Source of the DNA: Phoebastria nigripes | Taxonomy: Eukaryota > Chordata > Aves > Procellariiformes > Diomedeidae | Length of the DNA: 64,000 nt | NCBI GenBank assembly: GCA_035582835.1 | Contig: JAYKAV010000012.1 | Location: 34,818 to 98,817 of the forward strand | Direction of reading: 5' to 3' | In this document: in pieces, positions 37,257-51,478 of the stretch | Position numbering within the stretch: position 1 is the stretch's first letter | Layout: the number at the start of each line of letters is the position of its first letter | The notes under the pieces: generated by a model | Told to the model about the DNA's origin: nothing | Database searches by the model: none | The model's input: only the letters and a program-made list of their open reading frames with translations | Translations under genes and position numbers: made by a program

Positions 37257-40200
37257 TATTTCCTATCATCTGGATACTTAATAGATTCTCATGACGATCT
37301 TCTACCAGTTATGCATTTAAATATATCTGCATATCTAGANAATTATAGCAATCAAATGTCCTGCCCAGAGTCTAGCATGCAAACCCTGCCTCAGCCCTCT
37401 TCTGCGTGAAGGGTGGAGCAGCTGTTCCCCGTTTGGGGAGATGAAACCGGCACATCCTAATTTCAGCAGCAAATGCACGCTAGCCAAATGTAGGCCAATC
37501 TCCGCTCTTCTGCTTATTAAACAACATTCATCACGGCACAGCTAATGTAGCACAGCTGCATGTGGTAAAGTTGGTATTTGTGTAAGCATGCAAAGATATA
37601 TGCCTAAACTCTTTTTCCAACATCATTATTTTTAGCATTTATCTATTGCTGAAACTTAATATACAGTCAGGCATTGTTATTTTTAGAGCCTTTTTAACAT
37701 GCATTCTGGACACACTGAAAACAATATTTTAAAACTATCTACATATATTAAAAGAAATATGCGCCTGTGTTTCCTGAACTCAGTAACAGCCCCAGGCTGG
37801 CTTTACCTTTAATATTGCTTCTTTACTATCTTAATGATGCAGTTTCCATGCAGGCAAAAGACAGAATGACTTTGATGTGAGCTTTGTGCACATGAATGTT
37901 ATTGGCAGAAGCCCTTTGTTTCACCTTTAGTAAGAAAGGGAGGAGAATAGGTAGGAAATATCATGGCATTTATAGGTTAACAGAATCAGGATTTTGCTTT
38001 TGTGTTTGGTTTTTTTCTAATGCTTCAGTCAGTGGCATTTTTGGCTCATCATGTGCTGATTTAGCTTTGCAAAAGGCTATGGAGTGCTTTTATGTTACTC
38101 AACAGCCTGTGTTGATGCTGGGACGGGCACAGCNAGGTTAGTATGGGTAGATGTGGGAGTTATGTCATATTTTGTATTCAGGCAACCTGCAGTTGGAATT
38201 CTGACATCATTGTTCATAGACGCATGGAGCTGAGCCCTTCCCCACGAGCCAGCAGAAATGTGATTTCCCGCACCACTCTCCTGATGCACTGGGGTTCACG
38301 CAGGGCCGGAGCTGCAGNGCTGGGGGAGGCATTTTGCAGATCTTCCTTCTACCTTGCAACAACCCTACAGCACCAGTGGTAGGTTGCCATTTGCCCACGT
38401 GTTATATAATCGTTACAGAAATATGAACGTTCTCAGGCAAAATGAGTATGATTTCTAGATTTTTCCAAGCATATGCACTTGTTTAAAAGAGAACAGATTT
38501 TGTCTTAGCGTGCTGGCATTATAGGTTGAAAGTAATTGAGGAATTAGCCTGGACTATCCTTACGTTGACTCTAGATGTCATTTTACAGAAATTCTGCATT
38601 CTTGGGTTATGAGTACTTGATGGTATTTTATTAATACACCACACAAACAACAGAAACTGATGTGGTAGAGTTGTAAGTGGACAGCACAGGATGATGGATG
38701 GTTCGAGGAGAGGNTGGGCTGTCCTTGCAGACACAGTATCTTCAAGTCTAAAGGATTAAGGATTTAAAGGACTCCAACCCCTGATGATGTGCTTATGTGA
38801 CTATAGAATAGGACCTAATTTACTAATCAGACACAATGAAGAATAGAATCTCTAGAGAGAGAAAAAGAGGAAATTTAGCACTGAAAAAGGATAGAGAATA
38901 GAAGAGAGAATGAGTAAAGCTACAGGAGATGCAATCTAAGTTCCAATAAAATATACATGCTTGTCTTATTGCTGGTACTTCTCTTATTTCACATGCTTTG
39001 CTCATCTCGTGTAGTCTTGACCATAAAAAAGTTGCCCACAGTTACAGTGATGCTTTTAGAAGGTGAGTATATGTATGTCAAGAGGAAAAATAACACTCGC
39101 ATTGAAGGATGATTTAAGATTATTCTTCCACACTTCTGTGTGAGATTGGATCTACTGTAACCTTCCTAAACGTTTGTTACCTTTGTAATTTAAACTGACA
39201 GGTTAAATGCTAATGCAATTGATCGGGGTGAACAACTGGTCAAGGAACAACCTGATTTGACTGTATAATGCATCAGAGAATTGCAAAAATATGCAGGTCA
39301 GATGTAATTTTGACAGAAAATGGTTCGCTGCAAGGGTTTATGTTTCCCTAGATAGTCTTAAAAAGAGTTGGACTATAGTAAGTACCACATTGCTTGAAAA
39401 AAAAAATCAAGTTAAACTTAATGGAAAAAATCCAAGTTCTCAATATCCTCAGTTTTCATTATCAGTTTTTATTGGAGCTAGGATAATAAGATTATAGAAT
39501 TAAAAGAAAAGTTATACCCATTTTCTTCAGCTCAGCAGTCCTAATGTGCAAAAAGAAAGTGACACTCATTTCTCGCCATAAATACACAGTGAAAACTACT
39601 TGGAAAAAGAAGTGGTCTCTGACCATATACAGCCTGATTTGGTCTTTACCAAAGTAGAAATTCTGTTACTTCAACAGGCACCGGGTCATGGCAATTACTC
39701 GTAATAGTAGGTGAAAAGACATTATCTCATTAATTAATCCTGAAGATAATGGTTTTCCACTTGGCATAGCATGTATGACTGTTGAGTGAGATTGGGATGT
39801 GAATCAAGTGCTCAGAGCAGCTGCCCACAGAAGCAGCCTCTCTTTTCCAGGTGGAATATGTATTTAAGTGAAACAGTAATACCTAGGAAGATTGAAGGCA
39901 GTTCAACCTAGATCATCTTATTTTCAGCTTAGGAAGCTTCCTGAAAAGTAAAAGACCCACATTTAAATCGCTCTGCTGACTGGTTGAGATGAATCTGAAG
40001 CAGAGGGCTACGTACTCTGGAAGGGAAAGTTGGGTGACTTTCATCATATCCAACAATACTCTGTGAATGCCACCTTTATTTCCTTATATTAATATATGTG
40101 CTTAAAAAAGAGCAGTGTTTTGGAATACAGATTAATTTCCATTTTGCGGGCATTATTACAAACCGTTTACTCCAGTCTGAGGATTACCTAGGAAAAACCC

Positions 40201-41172
40201 CTTCTACCAAGGACACTGAGAAGTATCGCTTCTTCTCTGAAACTTTTCTGATCAAGAAGAGAGTTGGTGAATCCAAAATTTGTCTGCAGTGACATTATGC
40301 CAATGTATTTTTGGTACCATATTGCTTAAAAGAGTGTTAGTTTGTTTGCCTTTGAACTCTGAAATGCCAGAAATCGCTCAGACTGTTGCCACTGCCAAGC
40401 ACTCCCCAGCTCCCCACTCCAACAAGAAGCCACAAGCAGGTAGTAAATGGACCAGAACAAAGAGAGAGAAAATAAACATACAACCCCTCCCTTCAAGAAG
40501 TTAACTTATTTTTAATATTTTACTGATTTTTTGACTATTTTTTTACTATTTAATTTTTTTTTTTCCTCAGAAGAAATTTCAGGGTTGAATTTGTCTGCTT
40601 GCCTGTGCAAGTGTTCATTGTATTCTTCATCAATATAGATGTTTAAAAAGGAAAATAGAAATGCAAATTGCCTCAGTGCTTTTTAAACCTTAAAAATAAT
40701 AATTCAGTGACTACTCTATGAAATGGAACTATCCTCACCGCTTTAACCTGCAGAGTAGGTTAGCATAACATGAAATCAATTATTGTACTAGACAGATAAA
40801 AGCTGTCAGGTTTAATACTTAACTGCAGTATCTCCCCTGAATGTTTGATTTCCAATCACCTGTGTGAAGCTCCAGAAATACAGAGACATCAGACAGATTC
40901 TGGGGTAAGAAATGTATTTGACTATCCTGAGTTACAAAAGTGAAATCTGGAATGAATAATGCACCCTATGAACACTACTCCCTTTTTAATCAAACATTTC
41001 CTAGTCCCCTAAAGTAAAGCAGAGCACAAACTACAGAACAAATATTGAATTTCTATTCTGCATTGTCATAATTGTGACACCATTTCATTTCTTTTTCAGT
41101 TTGCCTGGAACCAGCTCGGCTTTAGCTGGAACATTATTCTCATCCTTTTCCATCCTTTTCCTTGTCTGTCTT

Positions 41173-41177
<5 letters not shown>
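37257..41177. other. Non-coding unique sequence
   Basis: Mostly AT-rich DNA, with a slightly GC-richer patch at about 38100-38400 where overlapping short frames on both strands carry N positions. No recognisable gene, RNA or mobile element. A T-rich tract at about 40551-40565 is unremarkable. Confidence 0.55.

Positions 41178-41203
<26 letters not shown>
41178..41203 (+). repeat. (GT)13 microsatellite
   Basis: Thirteen uninterrupted GT units, preceded by seven T residues. It is likely to be length-polymorphic. Confidence 0.95.
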
Positions 41204-44200
41204 TTCTCTGCAGAGGGAGAATCAGAAATGGAAAAGAAATGCCTTGACTTTCACAGCTCTTCTACTGTCTACTACTACTAAACGAAAATTATTATTAGTC
41301 TTTCTTCTGAGATGTGCTTTATTACCTGACCTTGTTACGGCTAAGATTGCAATCTTACAGTTTGCATTGGTTGCAGTGACCACGGAGAGTGAGTCCTTGA
41401 TTTGAGAGTCCTAAAAATGATGGATTAAACAAGCATTAAGGATTGCGAAGTGCTAAAATTATAATAATGGGCACTGTTTGAAACAGAGCTGGGACAACTG
41501 CCTGGTGTAGTGGGGAAGGAGTAAAAATTGTGACTGACTCCTTTCTCCCGCTACGTACTTCTGTAGGGAAGGGGAAGGCTGGGATTCACTTTGAGAAAAG
41601 TCATCTTAGAGCCTGTGTCCTTCAGACAGACAACACTAGCCCCCCAGACAAGGCTAACAGCCAGGACAGGTTTCTGTGAGCTGCTCCTTTGCACGTGGCT
41701 GTTTAAAGTATCTCAAAAGTAAAACCAAAATAATCTGTAGGGTCTGGTTTGAAGCTCTCAGTCACTTGACAGCTTTGGTATATTGCTTCTAACACCAGAA
41801 ATGTTACCCGCCCGTGGTCCATAATAGTTTGGTACAGAGTGATAAAAGCATGGAGCAAGAGAGATCTTTATCTTGGCATATTTCAAGCTAGAAATGATCC
41901 TAAATCGATTCCTTCTCTGAAATACAAACTCCATGTTTAGCTCTTCTTTAAAAAAAAAGGGAAAATATAAAAGAAACCAGGATTTATCCTCAAGATCAAC
42001 TCTCATTTTCTTTCAGAAATTACATTCTAGACAATAAGTAATCATTATGTGCCAACNGACCTCAGAATCTGATTTTAACTTTCAGGTAACATATTAGGGC
42101 TATAACCAAATCTGAGGACTATTATCATAGCAAAATGACTGTAATGCTTCAAGGCTATAATAGTCATCACCTTTTTATCATTCATATTACCATCAGGCCC
42201 AGAAACAATGAATTTCTTTAACGTTATTCTACCATAACCTTTAACTATATGCATTATTTCAAACATCTGAAACAATCCTTTATACGACACAGTAGAATAA
42301 TACATTTGCCACTCACTGCACACGACAGTTTGCTAAGCCCAGATTAGTGCAAAACTTAAGTCTGTTCTGCATATCATGAAAATACATCTATTCTTTCAAT
42401 CATGCTGTGCAACGACCTTTAAGTGATACATAAGTTGAAGGAACACCAATAGAAAACATAAGGTTCATAAAAGTCTGGGAATGCTCTTTCAGTTATATCA
42501 CCATTATAAAAGTGTCCTGCTTACCTCGTTTTGGAGGGCTTTACTTGGCTAGCTCGCACATATTTTATGTGGAATGTACAACATAAATATTCCGTGGGTT
42601 CATTATAAAACTGTGCTTGTGATACACCTTTCCAGCGTCCTTTGTGTTCTTTCATTAAATGTTTATTCCTGTTATATCAAGTAGGTACTAATGCATAATA
42701 CTAGCACTATGCATAGACCATCTTGATAAATAATCATGTGTATGCTCCAGTGGTTTTGTGCATAGACGCTCCTATATCTAAGTTACTATAGCCCTAGGCC
42801 CTGAATGCATCAAATCTGTAAATACAGCACTATATTTCTTACCTCTGTTGAAGTGTATTATGATAGCAGTACCGGCATTTACCTAGACTGTTGATATAAA
42901 GGTTTCTAGCCACAAAAGCAATGCATATTGCATTATGGAATTTTGTAATAAACTGCTTGAAATATTACCAGAGATAGAGGATCTTGCAAAACACCAAGAG
43001 AGCCCCAAGGCAGAAAGATTCCTACTGAGTATGGAGCGCTTTGGATCAGGTCCTTGGAGAATACTACCTCTAAAATAACAAGTTTGAAGAATTTAATTGC
43101 GACTTCTTCAATGTCATCAAGTCACTCTGAAAACTGGATGCTTTAGTTCAATTAAAGCTCTCAGCAATACAGAGCAGCTTTTTGTTAAATTTAACTACTT
43201 CAAAGAATCTGCAAATTTCATTCCTATGACATGAGGTATGGCTTTCAGTTGTACTAAAATGCTTAAAATAATGATGAACATGCAAATAGGATACAAAGGC
43301 TTTGGATCGTCAGCTCAGTGGGACTGGCTTGTGTTTCTTCTGTCGGAAGCTTGCCCAAGAGGTCTTTGCTTCCAGAATCTGTTTGGAGCTTCAGCCTCCA
43401 CTACCAGTGAAGGCTCCAGCTCAGGTCCCAGGGAGGAGACCCATGATGCTAGGCCTGGATTAAAAAAAATAGTAGTGCTCCAAAGCTATCAGTTGTTTCA
43501 CATCTCCTCTGCTGCAGCACACAGCTGGTGGTGATATCGAAATGTAATCTTAACAAATCTACATTTATTGGAATATTTCTAAACTGAATTAAGGAAAAGG
43601 GATTCAGATAGACAGGGTTCAGGCATAGGATAAGGGACAGTTATTCTTCTACTGTACAAGCAAAAAAGGTATTGGACTTTTGGTCTAATTTTTCTGTGAT
43701 TTCTCGTGCGACCTTTTACAAGCCACACACAGTCTGCCCAAGGAAATCACAAAATGATTTCCATTGGCTTCAGTGGATGAGGGATTAAGGTCCCAATTTC
43801 TCTTTGAATCAGTTTTCTCATTAGTAAATTACCAGCCTCAGAGCTTAATGTTTCCAATGCTCTTCAGTATCCTTGAAGGGAAAGTGATATTGGAACGTTA
43901 ACTGTCCTTATTGCCAACAGTCACACAGCATACAAATCTTGATTAATATGAGCATTTCAGTGGTGATGACAGCACTGTGAAATCTGTACCCATGTTCCCT
44001 CTACCCCAGAAGTACTAGGCAAGACTCAAAAATATTAAACATAATAGAAAAAGAAAAAGCTGGTTCCTCAGCAGCTACCTTGTATTTCCTGCAGGTTTTA
44101 CTGTATTTTAGGACAGATTTTCATCTGCTGTCATTGTAGCGCTCTACTAAACTCCTCATTTCATTCACAGAGTTAATCAGCAAGTTCACTTCACCCAGCT

Positions 44201-45128
44201 TTGAAATTTCTGGAGCTGAATGTTCACCTTGTTTCAGTACTCAACGGCTTACAATGTTGAAACGGCATTATGAACTCAAAGCTCAAGGAGAGGTAAAAGT
44301 TGTTCATGCTGGCAGTGGTCATCTTTAAATATAAATATCTGAAAAGAAAAGGTGAAAAATTCAGGGTAACCTTCAGTGGAGAAGAAACGAAAGACTGATG
44401 GCAAACTTGCTGATGAGCTAAGTATTTCAAAGAAGGCCAATTCTGAACGTTAAAAAAGCCTAGCAGGAAATCATTAAATCTGAGTGATAAAATGGGTTTA
44501 TTTTAATTTGCTAGCTTGGATGTTCATTAACAATGAATGGATTGTGGAAAATATTCGTCTATAGCTGACAGCATGACTTACTTCTTAGATAATAACTGTA
44601 TTAACCTAGTCAGACTTTCCAGCAGCAGTTTCTGTTGGTTTTTCATCATATGCTACTTGCATCACCAAAAAGGTAACTTTTTATATTGTTTAAGTGCCAC
44701 GGGCTAGGCCCACTAGAGTATTTCAATCTCTGTAACTGTGATTTTTGATGCAAACATTTAAATGAATATCCTCAAAAGCTCAGCTCAGATGTCACCAAGC
44801 CCTGGAGTTATTGGCTGCTGCACTGGCCATGCAGACGAGCCCGTGTCAGAGCACGTATTCCCCATCTGTGATGCCTGAAGGACCCAACCTAATATATATC
44901 ATGGTCTGGACTTCATGCAAAACACAACCCCTTGTGTCTTTCCCACCCAGAAGGCCGTTAATTGCATTGCTGACCTGGGAAGTGGCAGACTGCGGTTGAG
45001 CTCCGTGCTCTGCTTGAGGAGGGTTGAATTCCTGCCTCTGAGTGTCCTCCCTGGACAAGGCCACCAGTTAACCATCAGGGACAACTTCTCAGTGTTTCTT
45101 TTAAAGTTATTCAACTTACTAAACTTAG
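41204..45128. other. Non-coding unique sequence
   Basis: AT-rich unique DNA. A weak fossil-repeat core is visible at about 43756-43795 (ttccattggcttcagtgg). A GC-richer patch at about 44805-45080 carries four overlapping frames of 62-73 codons on both strands, immediately next to the CR1 tail. None has recognisable protein content. Confidence 0.5.
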
Positions 45129-45200
45129 AATCATAGAATCATAGAACGGTTTTGGTTGGAAGGGACCTTAAAGAGCATCTAGTTCCAACCCCCTTGCATA
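45129..45200 (-). mobile_element. Short CR1 LINE 3' tail (antisense)
   Basis: The plus strand reads agaatcatagaatcatagaa, then a ttttggttggaagggacctt block and gagcatctagttccaacccc. This is the reverse complement of the canonical avian CR1 3' end (GGTTGGAACTAGATG... CCTTCCAACC... ATTCTATGATTCT). It is well conserved but only about 70 bp long: the CR1 words stop after ccaaccccc, so the element is severely 5'-truncated. It is clearly younger than the CR1 pieces at 6.3, 31.3 and 54.4 kb. Confidence 0.95.
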
Positions 45201-48200
45201 AATTTAACTGCTACAAAGTCTTCATAAACTCATTGGAGTAGCGGTGGAAAGCAGATTTTTTCCTTTTCCAAGGTGGGTGCTTTAACCTGCAGTCACCATG
45301 GCCACACTCACTGTGGAAAACTAAATCTTGCTTTGTGCCTGTACTCACGTACAAAAGTAAAGACTAGGTAAATCTAGTTTTAGTATAATCCATTATTTGG
45401 AATTAATGCCTATATCATCTCCCTCATCCCCACACTGTCCAAAACAACCTCATTTTACCATCACCAATTAAAAGCCCATCCTTGCTCTGTCTCACATATG
45501 CTCATTCATACCCACCCTTTCAAACTATCCACGTGATTCCAGTATACTCTTCTTAGCCCTCTATGCGTATGATTAACCCAGCCTTTGACTCACTAGTTAT
45601 ACAAAATTCCCCAGTGACAGATTCAATTGTATACTGGGTGAACAGGTGACTGGTGCCATGCATAAATTTCATATCAAATTACTCCATCCCTTTATTGGTG
45701 ATAACTAGAATGGTAATTCTTAGACTGTGACAGATGGTACAGATATTTTGGAAGACTTAGATGTCTAAAAGTTTAGGCAGCAGATGAACAATAGTTGTAA
45801 ATATATTAGTCATATCTAAATAGAAGATTTAAATTGCGTGGAAGTCAGGACAGTCTTCAAAACTTGTCCAAGGTGCAAAATTAGGGCATGTGAGGTAGAT
45901 ATGTATATATATACAAGCCTAGAAAGATTGAAAGCATGTCTGGTATGCCCATGCTACTGTCATTACTGGGATTATAGGTACCCACCAGTGTACATGACTG
46001 TTTTATTTTCTCCTGGTCAAAATACACCTTGGGGCACAATCTTGAGCTGAGTGGANCACAGTGCTGTTCCCAGGAGAAACATGTACAGGCTTGAGTGGAT
46101 CTTCCCCTTTTCCAATGGCATCATGACATGATATAAATCACAACCCTTCTTTCTTCTTACTATTACTTGGTATCGCCAGTGATGGAATGTTATTATTTTC
46201 AAAAAACATTCATGTACTGCCTGCCCAGCCTGAATGTCCCAGCTGGAACTGCACAGGTTAAAGCCTCAGATCAATCCTTCCTTTTAACAGCCTGGGGACC
46301 AGGCAAGCAGCTTTCTAAAGAAAGATACAGAGGAGAACTCAGACCAGCTAAAAGGGTAAAAAGGGTACAGACCTAACACTCGGTCTCATTTATTCCATTA
46401 CTTGCATTTCTGATTTTATCGATGTTGCACATATTATGCACTTATTTTAGCCCTAAATTGAACTGTGCACACACACATACACTGCATACCTTGTACAAAA
46501 AGTTTCTTCATAAATATTTCTGTCCTGCAAACACATCAATAGCCTTCTGGGTGAGGGGATGGAGGTTTGTAACCAGTAACATTTCTTGGCAATGAGTCCT
46601 TATAGCTTCATCCCTGTGAGAATAGAATGTGCCTTTTCAGTAAATTAAAAAAGAAACCTCCATCTTCACTGCGGAGTATCACCTGGCATGCTTGTTGATT
46701 TACTCAACTTATTTTTCATTCCATAATTCTTCCAGTCTGTGTTCAAATGATCTCATCCTGCATTTGTTTGATGAAGGTTACCAATCTGGAAAAGCCATCT
46801 ACTTCCACCTTCATTATTATGACTGATATTTCTGCTGCTCTGTTTACTTGCCTTCAATTTACTCCAAGGCTAACATTTATTTTTGCTCTCATCCATAAGG
46901 AATTCAGCAACACCCTCCTCGCTATCCCCCACCTAAGTAGTGAGAATCTTTGCATGACAATGAATCCTTTGCCTTACATTATTTTAACATTTTAACTTCT
47001 GATCTGGTGGTGCATCAATAGCTGTGGAAATACCACACGGTGTAGTCAGAACAACTCGAACTGATTCCAGCCACAGCCTGAGTAATTGGTCACAAGAATC
47101 ATTTCAAATTGGTGCAAGTGATCATCAGCAACAGCTCAGCTTTATTGTTTGTTATCCTAACAATGGTGCTGGATTAGTTCCTAGTCCCAGGGGCCAGCAG
47201 GCACCGTGAGTAGGGCAGAAACATTCCTAAGTTATTTTAAAAGCCATCAATTTTCAGAAGTGGGTTGTGTTGAATTAAAGCTTGTCCAAACTATTCAACC
47301 TGGTCATATTTCTTCACCATCAGTGTTATATATGTCATCTGTTGTTTCACCACCTGTTAATCCGTCTGTGCTCTAGCTGTAGATTTGATTTATAAAGATG
47401 CCTATATCTTACTTGTTTGCTACATGTGACCAATGTCGCTATTTTTTCCATCATTGTCTTTTCATGCTACATCCACCTATTAGTCTAAATTCTGAAAGAC
47501 AGGAAAATACGAAAAATGTTATTCCCACAACTGTCATTCACATTTTTCTACCTTTTTATTGTGAGTTATTGAAATCACATTGACACAACAGGACATTGTT
47601 CAAGTACATATTTTGATTTACAATTTTTCACCGCCCTCATTCATTGCTATCAAAAATGAATTTTAACCACGAGTGATATGTATATAAACCTGATGATTTG
47701 TATTCACAATCAGCTAAAGTTATAAGGAATCTCCTGCTGTGGTTAGTTGAGTTAATGCAGGCATGAGCAAAATTACTTTACTCATAACCTGCAATAGTTT
47801 TAATAATGTTATTTCTCTTTCAAAATTCTGGGAAACATTAGCTAGATAAATGATGCCTTTTGATTACCAAGCATGTTCCCTTCTTCAAACATCAGCTTTG
47901 GACTGTAAGCATCAGCTCCAATAGGCTTTTTTGTTAGGGTTTTTTTTTTCTTTTTTGGCTATCTTATCTTTGTGACTGGGTATGTCTGTTCTTCAGTTCT
48001 ACTGCTATGTTCCAATATGCTAGCAATATTTTTCCTTTTACTGCCTCATTTAACCTATGCAATAAAGATGCTTGTCATGTCATAAGGTAAGTATTTTCCC
48101 TAGAAATTGCTATAGAAGTTCGTATCAAACTGGACATTTCTATTGATTTTTGAATTGGTATTAGCAGGTCTGTTTCTGCCTTCTTTTTAACAATTGACTT

Positions 48201-50874
48201 TTAGACCTTCACATCTCTTGAAAGAAATATTGCTGTAAATTGCGATGACCCAATATAATCTTGACCCGTTCTTTTTCTTCTCTTACCCCTCAGTGCTCTA
48301 CTATTCTAATAGCTTTCCTTATGCTCCTTACAATTAGTTCACAGAAAATTAGAAGAGATAATGGTTAATGAACAACTGCCACTCACTGTCAGTGAAGTGC
48401 TACAAACGAAAAGGCACTTTCAGAAGTCAGAGAAAGGAGATAATACTACAGGCGCAATGAGCCGTTTAGAGTTGGGGAAAAAACTGGGAGAAAACTGAAA
48501 TTTTCCTTGATCAAGACCCTTTTGAGACCTTGAGAATATTCATCTCTGTGTGGCACTCACTCAGGTCAAACCTTAAAGAACTTTTCTATCCCTCAGTATG
48601 TGCAGTGAAATGACCCCATGTCAATTTAGGACAGCGTTATTGTTAGAAATAATCTCAGTCTTTCATAGGCTTGTCTCAGACCCTTTGGTAGATGAAAAAA
48701 ACAGTTGCTGTTATTAAACCTGTGTAATATTAAGGTACCAATATTTATACCCTCATCAATGAGTGCCTTCATTGATGTTGTGGTCAGCATGCTGAGAAGG
48801 CCAGTTTATTCTTACTTTCACCGGCACAGAAATCCACAGTGTCTACCACATTAGGATAATAATTTTCCATATATGATTGTTGCCGTCATTCCTCCAGGAT
48901 GAAACGAGCAAAGAGAGTAATGAAATAAAAAATATTTTTTCAATTAGTGCATAATTACTGAACAACATATATCTCCTTCAAGTGATTGGCAGTAATATTT
49001 TATGACTGCATTTCTGCAACAGTAATTTAACTGGCTTTAAAATACATGATTCNTATTTGAGCATCTTTGAGAAGTACATGGTTGCCTAATACGCGTGCCA
49101 GCTGTGTTCTTTTTGCTTTCTGAGTTTGCTTATATATAACTTGTGTTCAAACTACACTGTTCAGCACTTTGGGCCTTTCTTGTGCATATGGAGATACATT
49201 TTTTGCCACTGTTAAGTTGGATGACTATAGATGCTGAGGGCCACGTTTTTAAGGCTCAGTAATAAGCATGAGCTACAGGCATTTGCCTATGTAGACATTA
49301 TCAAGTGGTGGGTTTTTTACCTGCAGTTTGGAAAAGTCAAAGCTGACAGTTTCATGATAAATAAGATTGACGGAACAGGAATATCGCTTTAGGAAGTAGC
49401 ATTTCAGGAATATTAGAAAATAATCCCACTTTGGTAGACTGCCTATACCCCTACAGTGCACAGTGAAAATGGAGAATCTTTTATTCCACTTTTCTTTTGG
49501 ATCTAAAAATAGTCATATCAAATTTAAAGTGGTTACTTTCAGAATAACATCCCATACAGGATAAAACTCTCTAGCAGGATATTTCTATTACTTATTTCCC
49601 TAACTAAGCTTAGTCAGAAACATCCCCAAATGTCGTTTAGAATGCTGTTTGTCTTCATCTAGGAAAAAGATCAATTCTGTTGTGGAAACACAGTGCACAG
49701 CATGGGATCACACTAATCAATTTGAGCAGGCCTTGGTAAAACTATCTGTTACTCTGCAATCCAGCAGCTTCAAAGCTAATTAATACTTTACTCAGCTTTA
49801 ATGAATGTATTAGTGGTTAATATTTGTATATAAGCTACTCATAACTCAATAATCCTATCACATTTGCATTATTAATAGGACAAGCACATGCCTTTGAGTT
49901 GATTGATCACAAAACCTATTAACCTAGATTTGTAATATGTCTCCACTTACCTCTAAGGAAGAGCAGTAATCACTGTGGGCACGCTAGCAGGTAACAGATT
50001 CAGTGGTATAAAGGCCTTTTCAGATTCCAGGTGACTGTGACTGAAGAATTACAATGAAAGATGCATTTTAAACCACATGTGAGCTGGTCTAAAAGGTGAT
50101 GTATGTCTAAAACCAAGGACTAAGTGCCCTGGATTATGAGATTCCCAAACTCTTTCAGCTCAAACCCCCTCTACAAGGGAAGCAGTAAAACTGAAAAGGG
50201 AAAAAAAAAAAAAAAAAAAAAAGGCTAAGCATGGACTAATCCACTCCGCACAAGAGAGAATTTCCCTTACTGTCTTTACCCCATTCCAGACATAAAAACT
50301 TACTGTGTAGTGCAAGCTTATTTATTTAAATGAATCTGTGGGTTGTTTCAGGTGGGATATGAGTAAATAAACCAAGTACTTCTCTAACACATGTTAGAGA
50401 AGAACAATATTTTGCAATTTCCCTCCTACAGGCTTTGTGTTCTACAAAGAGAAATAAAAAAGTACTTCAGCAGCCTTGAAAGATTTGCTTCTTCATACTT
50501 CCTTACAATAGAGGACAGATAATCGTTCTGAAAGGGGAAAGCAACATTCAAACACTGTGGAGAGAATATGCAGTTAGAGGAATTCCATGTGAACAATAAT
50601 AAAAAAAAAAAGATATGAGGAAAAAGCAGTTCATTCCTTTGGAGACTCATCTTTTTAATGCACTATTTCCACAGGATCTTCTAATTGCTTCTTGTGGGAT
50701 TGAAGTGTTTTCTCTTGCAACCTCGGTTTAGAAATTTGTTACATTGGTTGGTAGGTTCCTCTTCTGCTTTTTTATTTTTAGATTTGAAGAACTGTTTTCT
50801 TATGCCTTTTTCCCTGAGATATTTTCCCCGTATCTCACATTTTCTTGTTCACGTTGCTACTATCAATGAAATTT
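45201..50874. other. Non-coding unique sequence
   Basis: AT-rich DNA with no supportable gene. Open frames stay below 83 codons. Apart from the poly-A tract at 50201-50222 nothing repetitive is recognised. Confidence 0.55.
50201..50222 (+). repeat. Poly-A tract (A22)
   Basis: Twenty-two consecutive A residues after aaaaggg. There is no AATAAA in the 40 bases upstream and no recognisable gene body to the left, so a processed retrocopy is possible but unsupported. Confidence 0.9.
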
Positions 50875-50879
50875 AAGCT

Positions 50880-51473
50880 CGTCATGGTTTAACCCCAGCC
50901 AGCAACTAAGCCCCTCACAGCCACTCACTCACTCCCCCGCAGTGGGATGGGGGAGAGAATCAGAAGGGTAAAAGTGAGAAAACTCGTGGGTTGAGATAAG
51001 AACAGTTTAACAGGGAAAGCAAAAGCCGCCCACACAAGCAAAGCAAAACAAGGAATTCACTCACCACTTCCCGTCGGCAGGCAGGTGTTCAGCCATCTCC
51101 AGGAAAGCAGGGCTCCATCACGCGTAACGGTGACTTGGGAAGACAAACACCATCACTCCCAACGTCCCCCCCTGCCGCCTTCTTCCCCCAGCTCTATGTG
51201 CCGAGCATGACGCCATATGGTATGGGATATCCCTGTGGTCAGTTGGGGTCAGCTGTCCCGGCTGTGCCCCCTCCCGACTCCCTGTGCCCCCCAGCCTCCT
51301 CGCTGGTGGGGTGGGGTGAGGGGCAGAAGAGGCCTTGGCTCTGTGTAAGCACTGCTCAGCAACAGCGAAAACATCCCTGTGTTATCAACACTGTTTCCAG
51401 CACAAATCCAAACCATAGCCCCATACTAACAACTATGAAGAAAATTAACTCTATCCCAGCCAAAACCAGCACA
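50880..51473 (-). mobile_element. Solo LTR of an avian endogenous retrovirus (LTR 1)
   Basis: A 594 bp element. On the plus strand it starts cgtcatggtttaacccc (expected TGTC; the first T has become C) and ends ccagcaca (expected ccaggaca). It is bounded by a perfect 5 bp target-site duplication, aagct at 50875-50879 and 51474-51478; five base pairs is typical of ERVL-type integration. Sense is the minus strand, where the sequence equivalent to the TATA box (51193-51199) has decayed to CACATAGA and the polyadenylation signal (51006-51011) reads GTTAAA instead of ATTAAA. No internal retroviral genes remain: it is a solo LTR left by recombination between two LTRs. The middle part (about 51010-51150) differs from LTR 2, indicating another subfamily. 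The open frame at 51135-51485 is part of the LTR and is not a gene. Confidence 0.93.
51193..51199 (-). promoter_or_regulatory. Decayed LTR 1 TATA region
   Basis: This is the position equivalent to the TATA box of LTR 2. On the minus strand it reads CACATAG rather than TATATAA, so promoter function is probably lost. Confidence 0.5.
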
Positions 51474-51478
51474 AAGCT

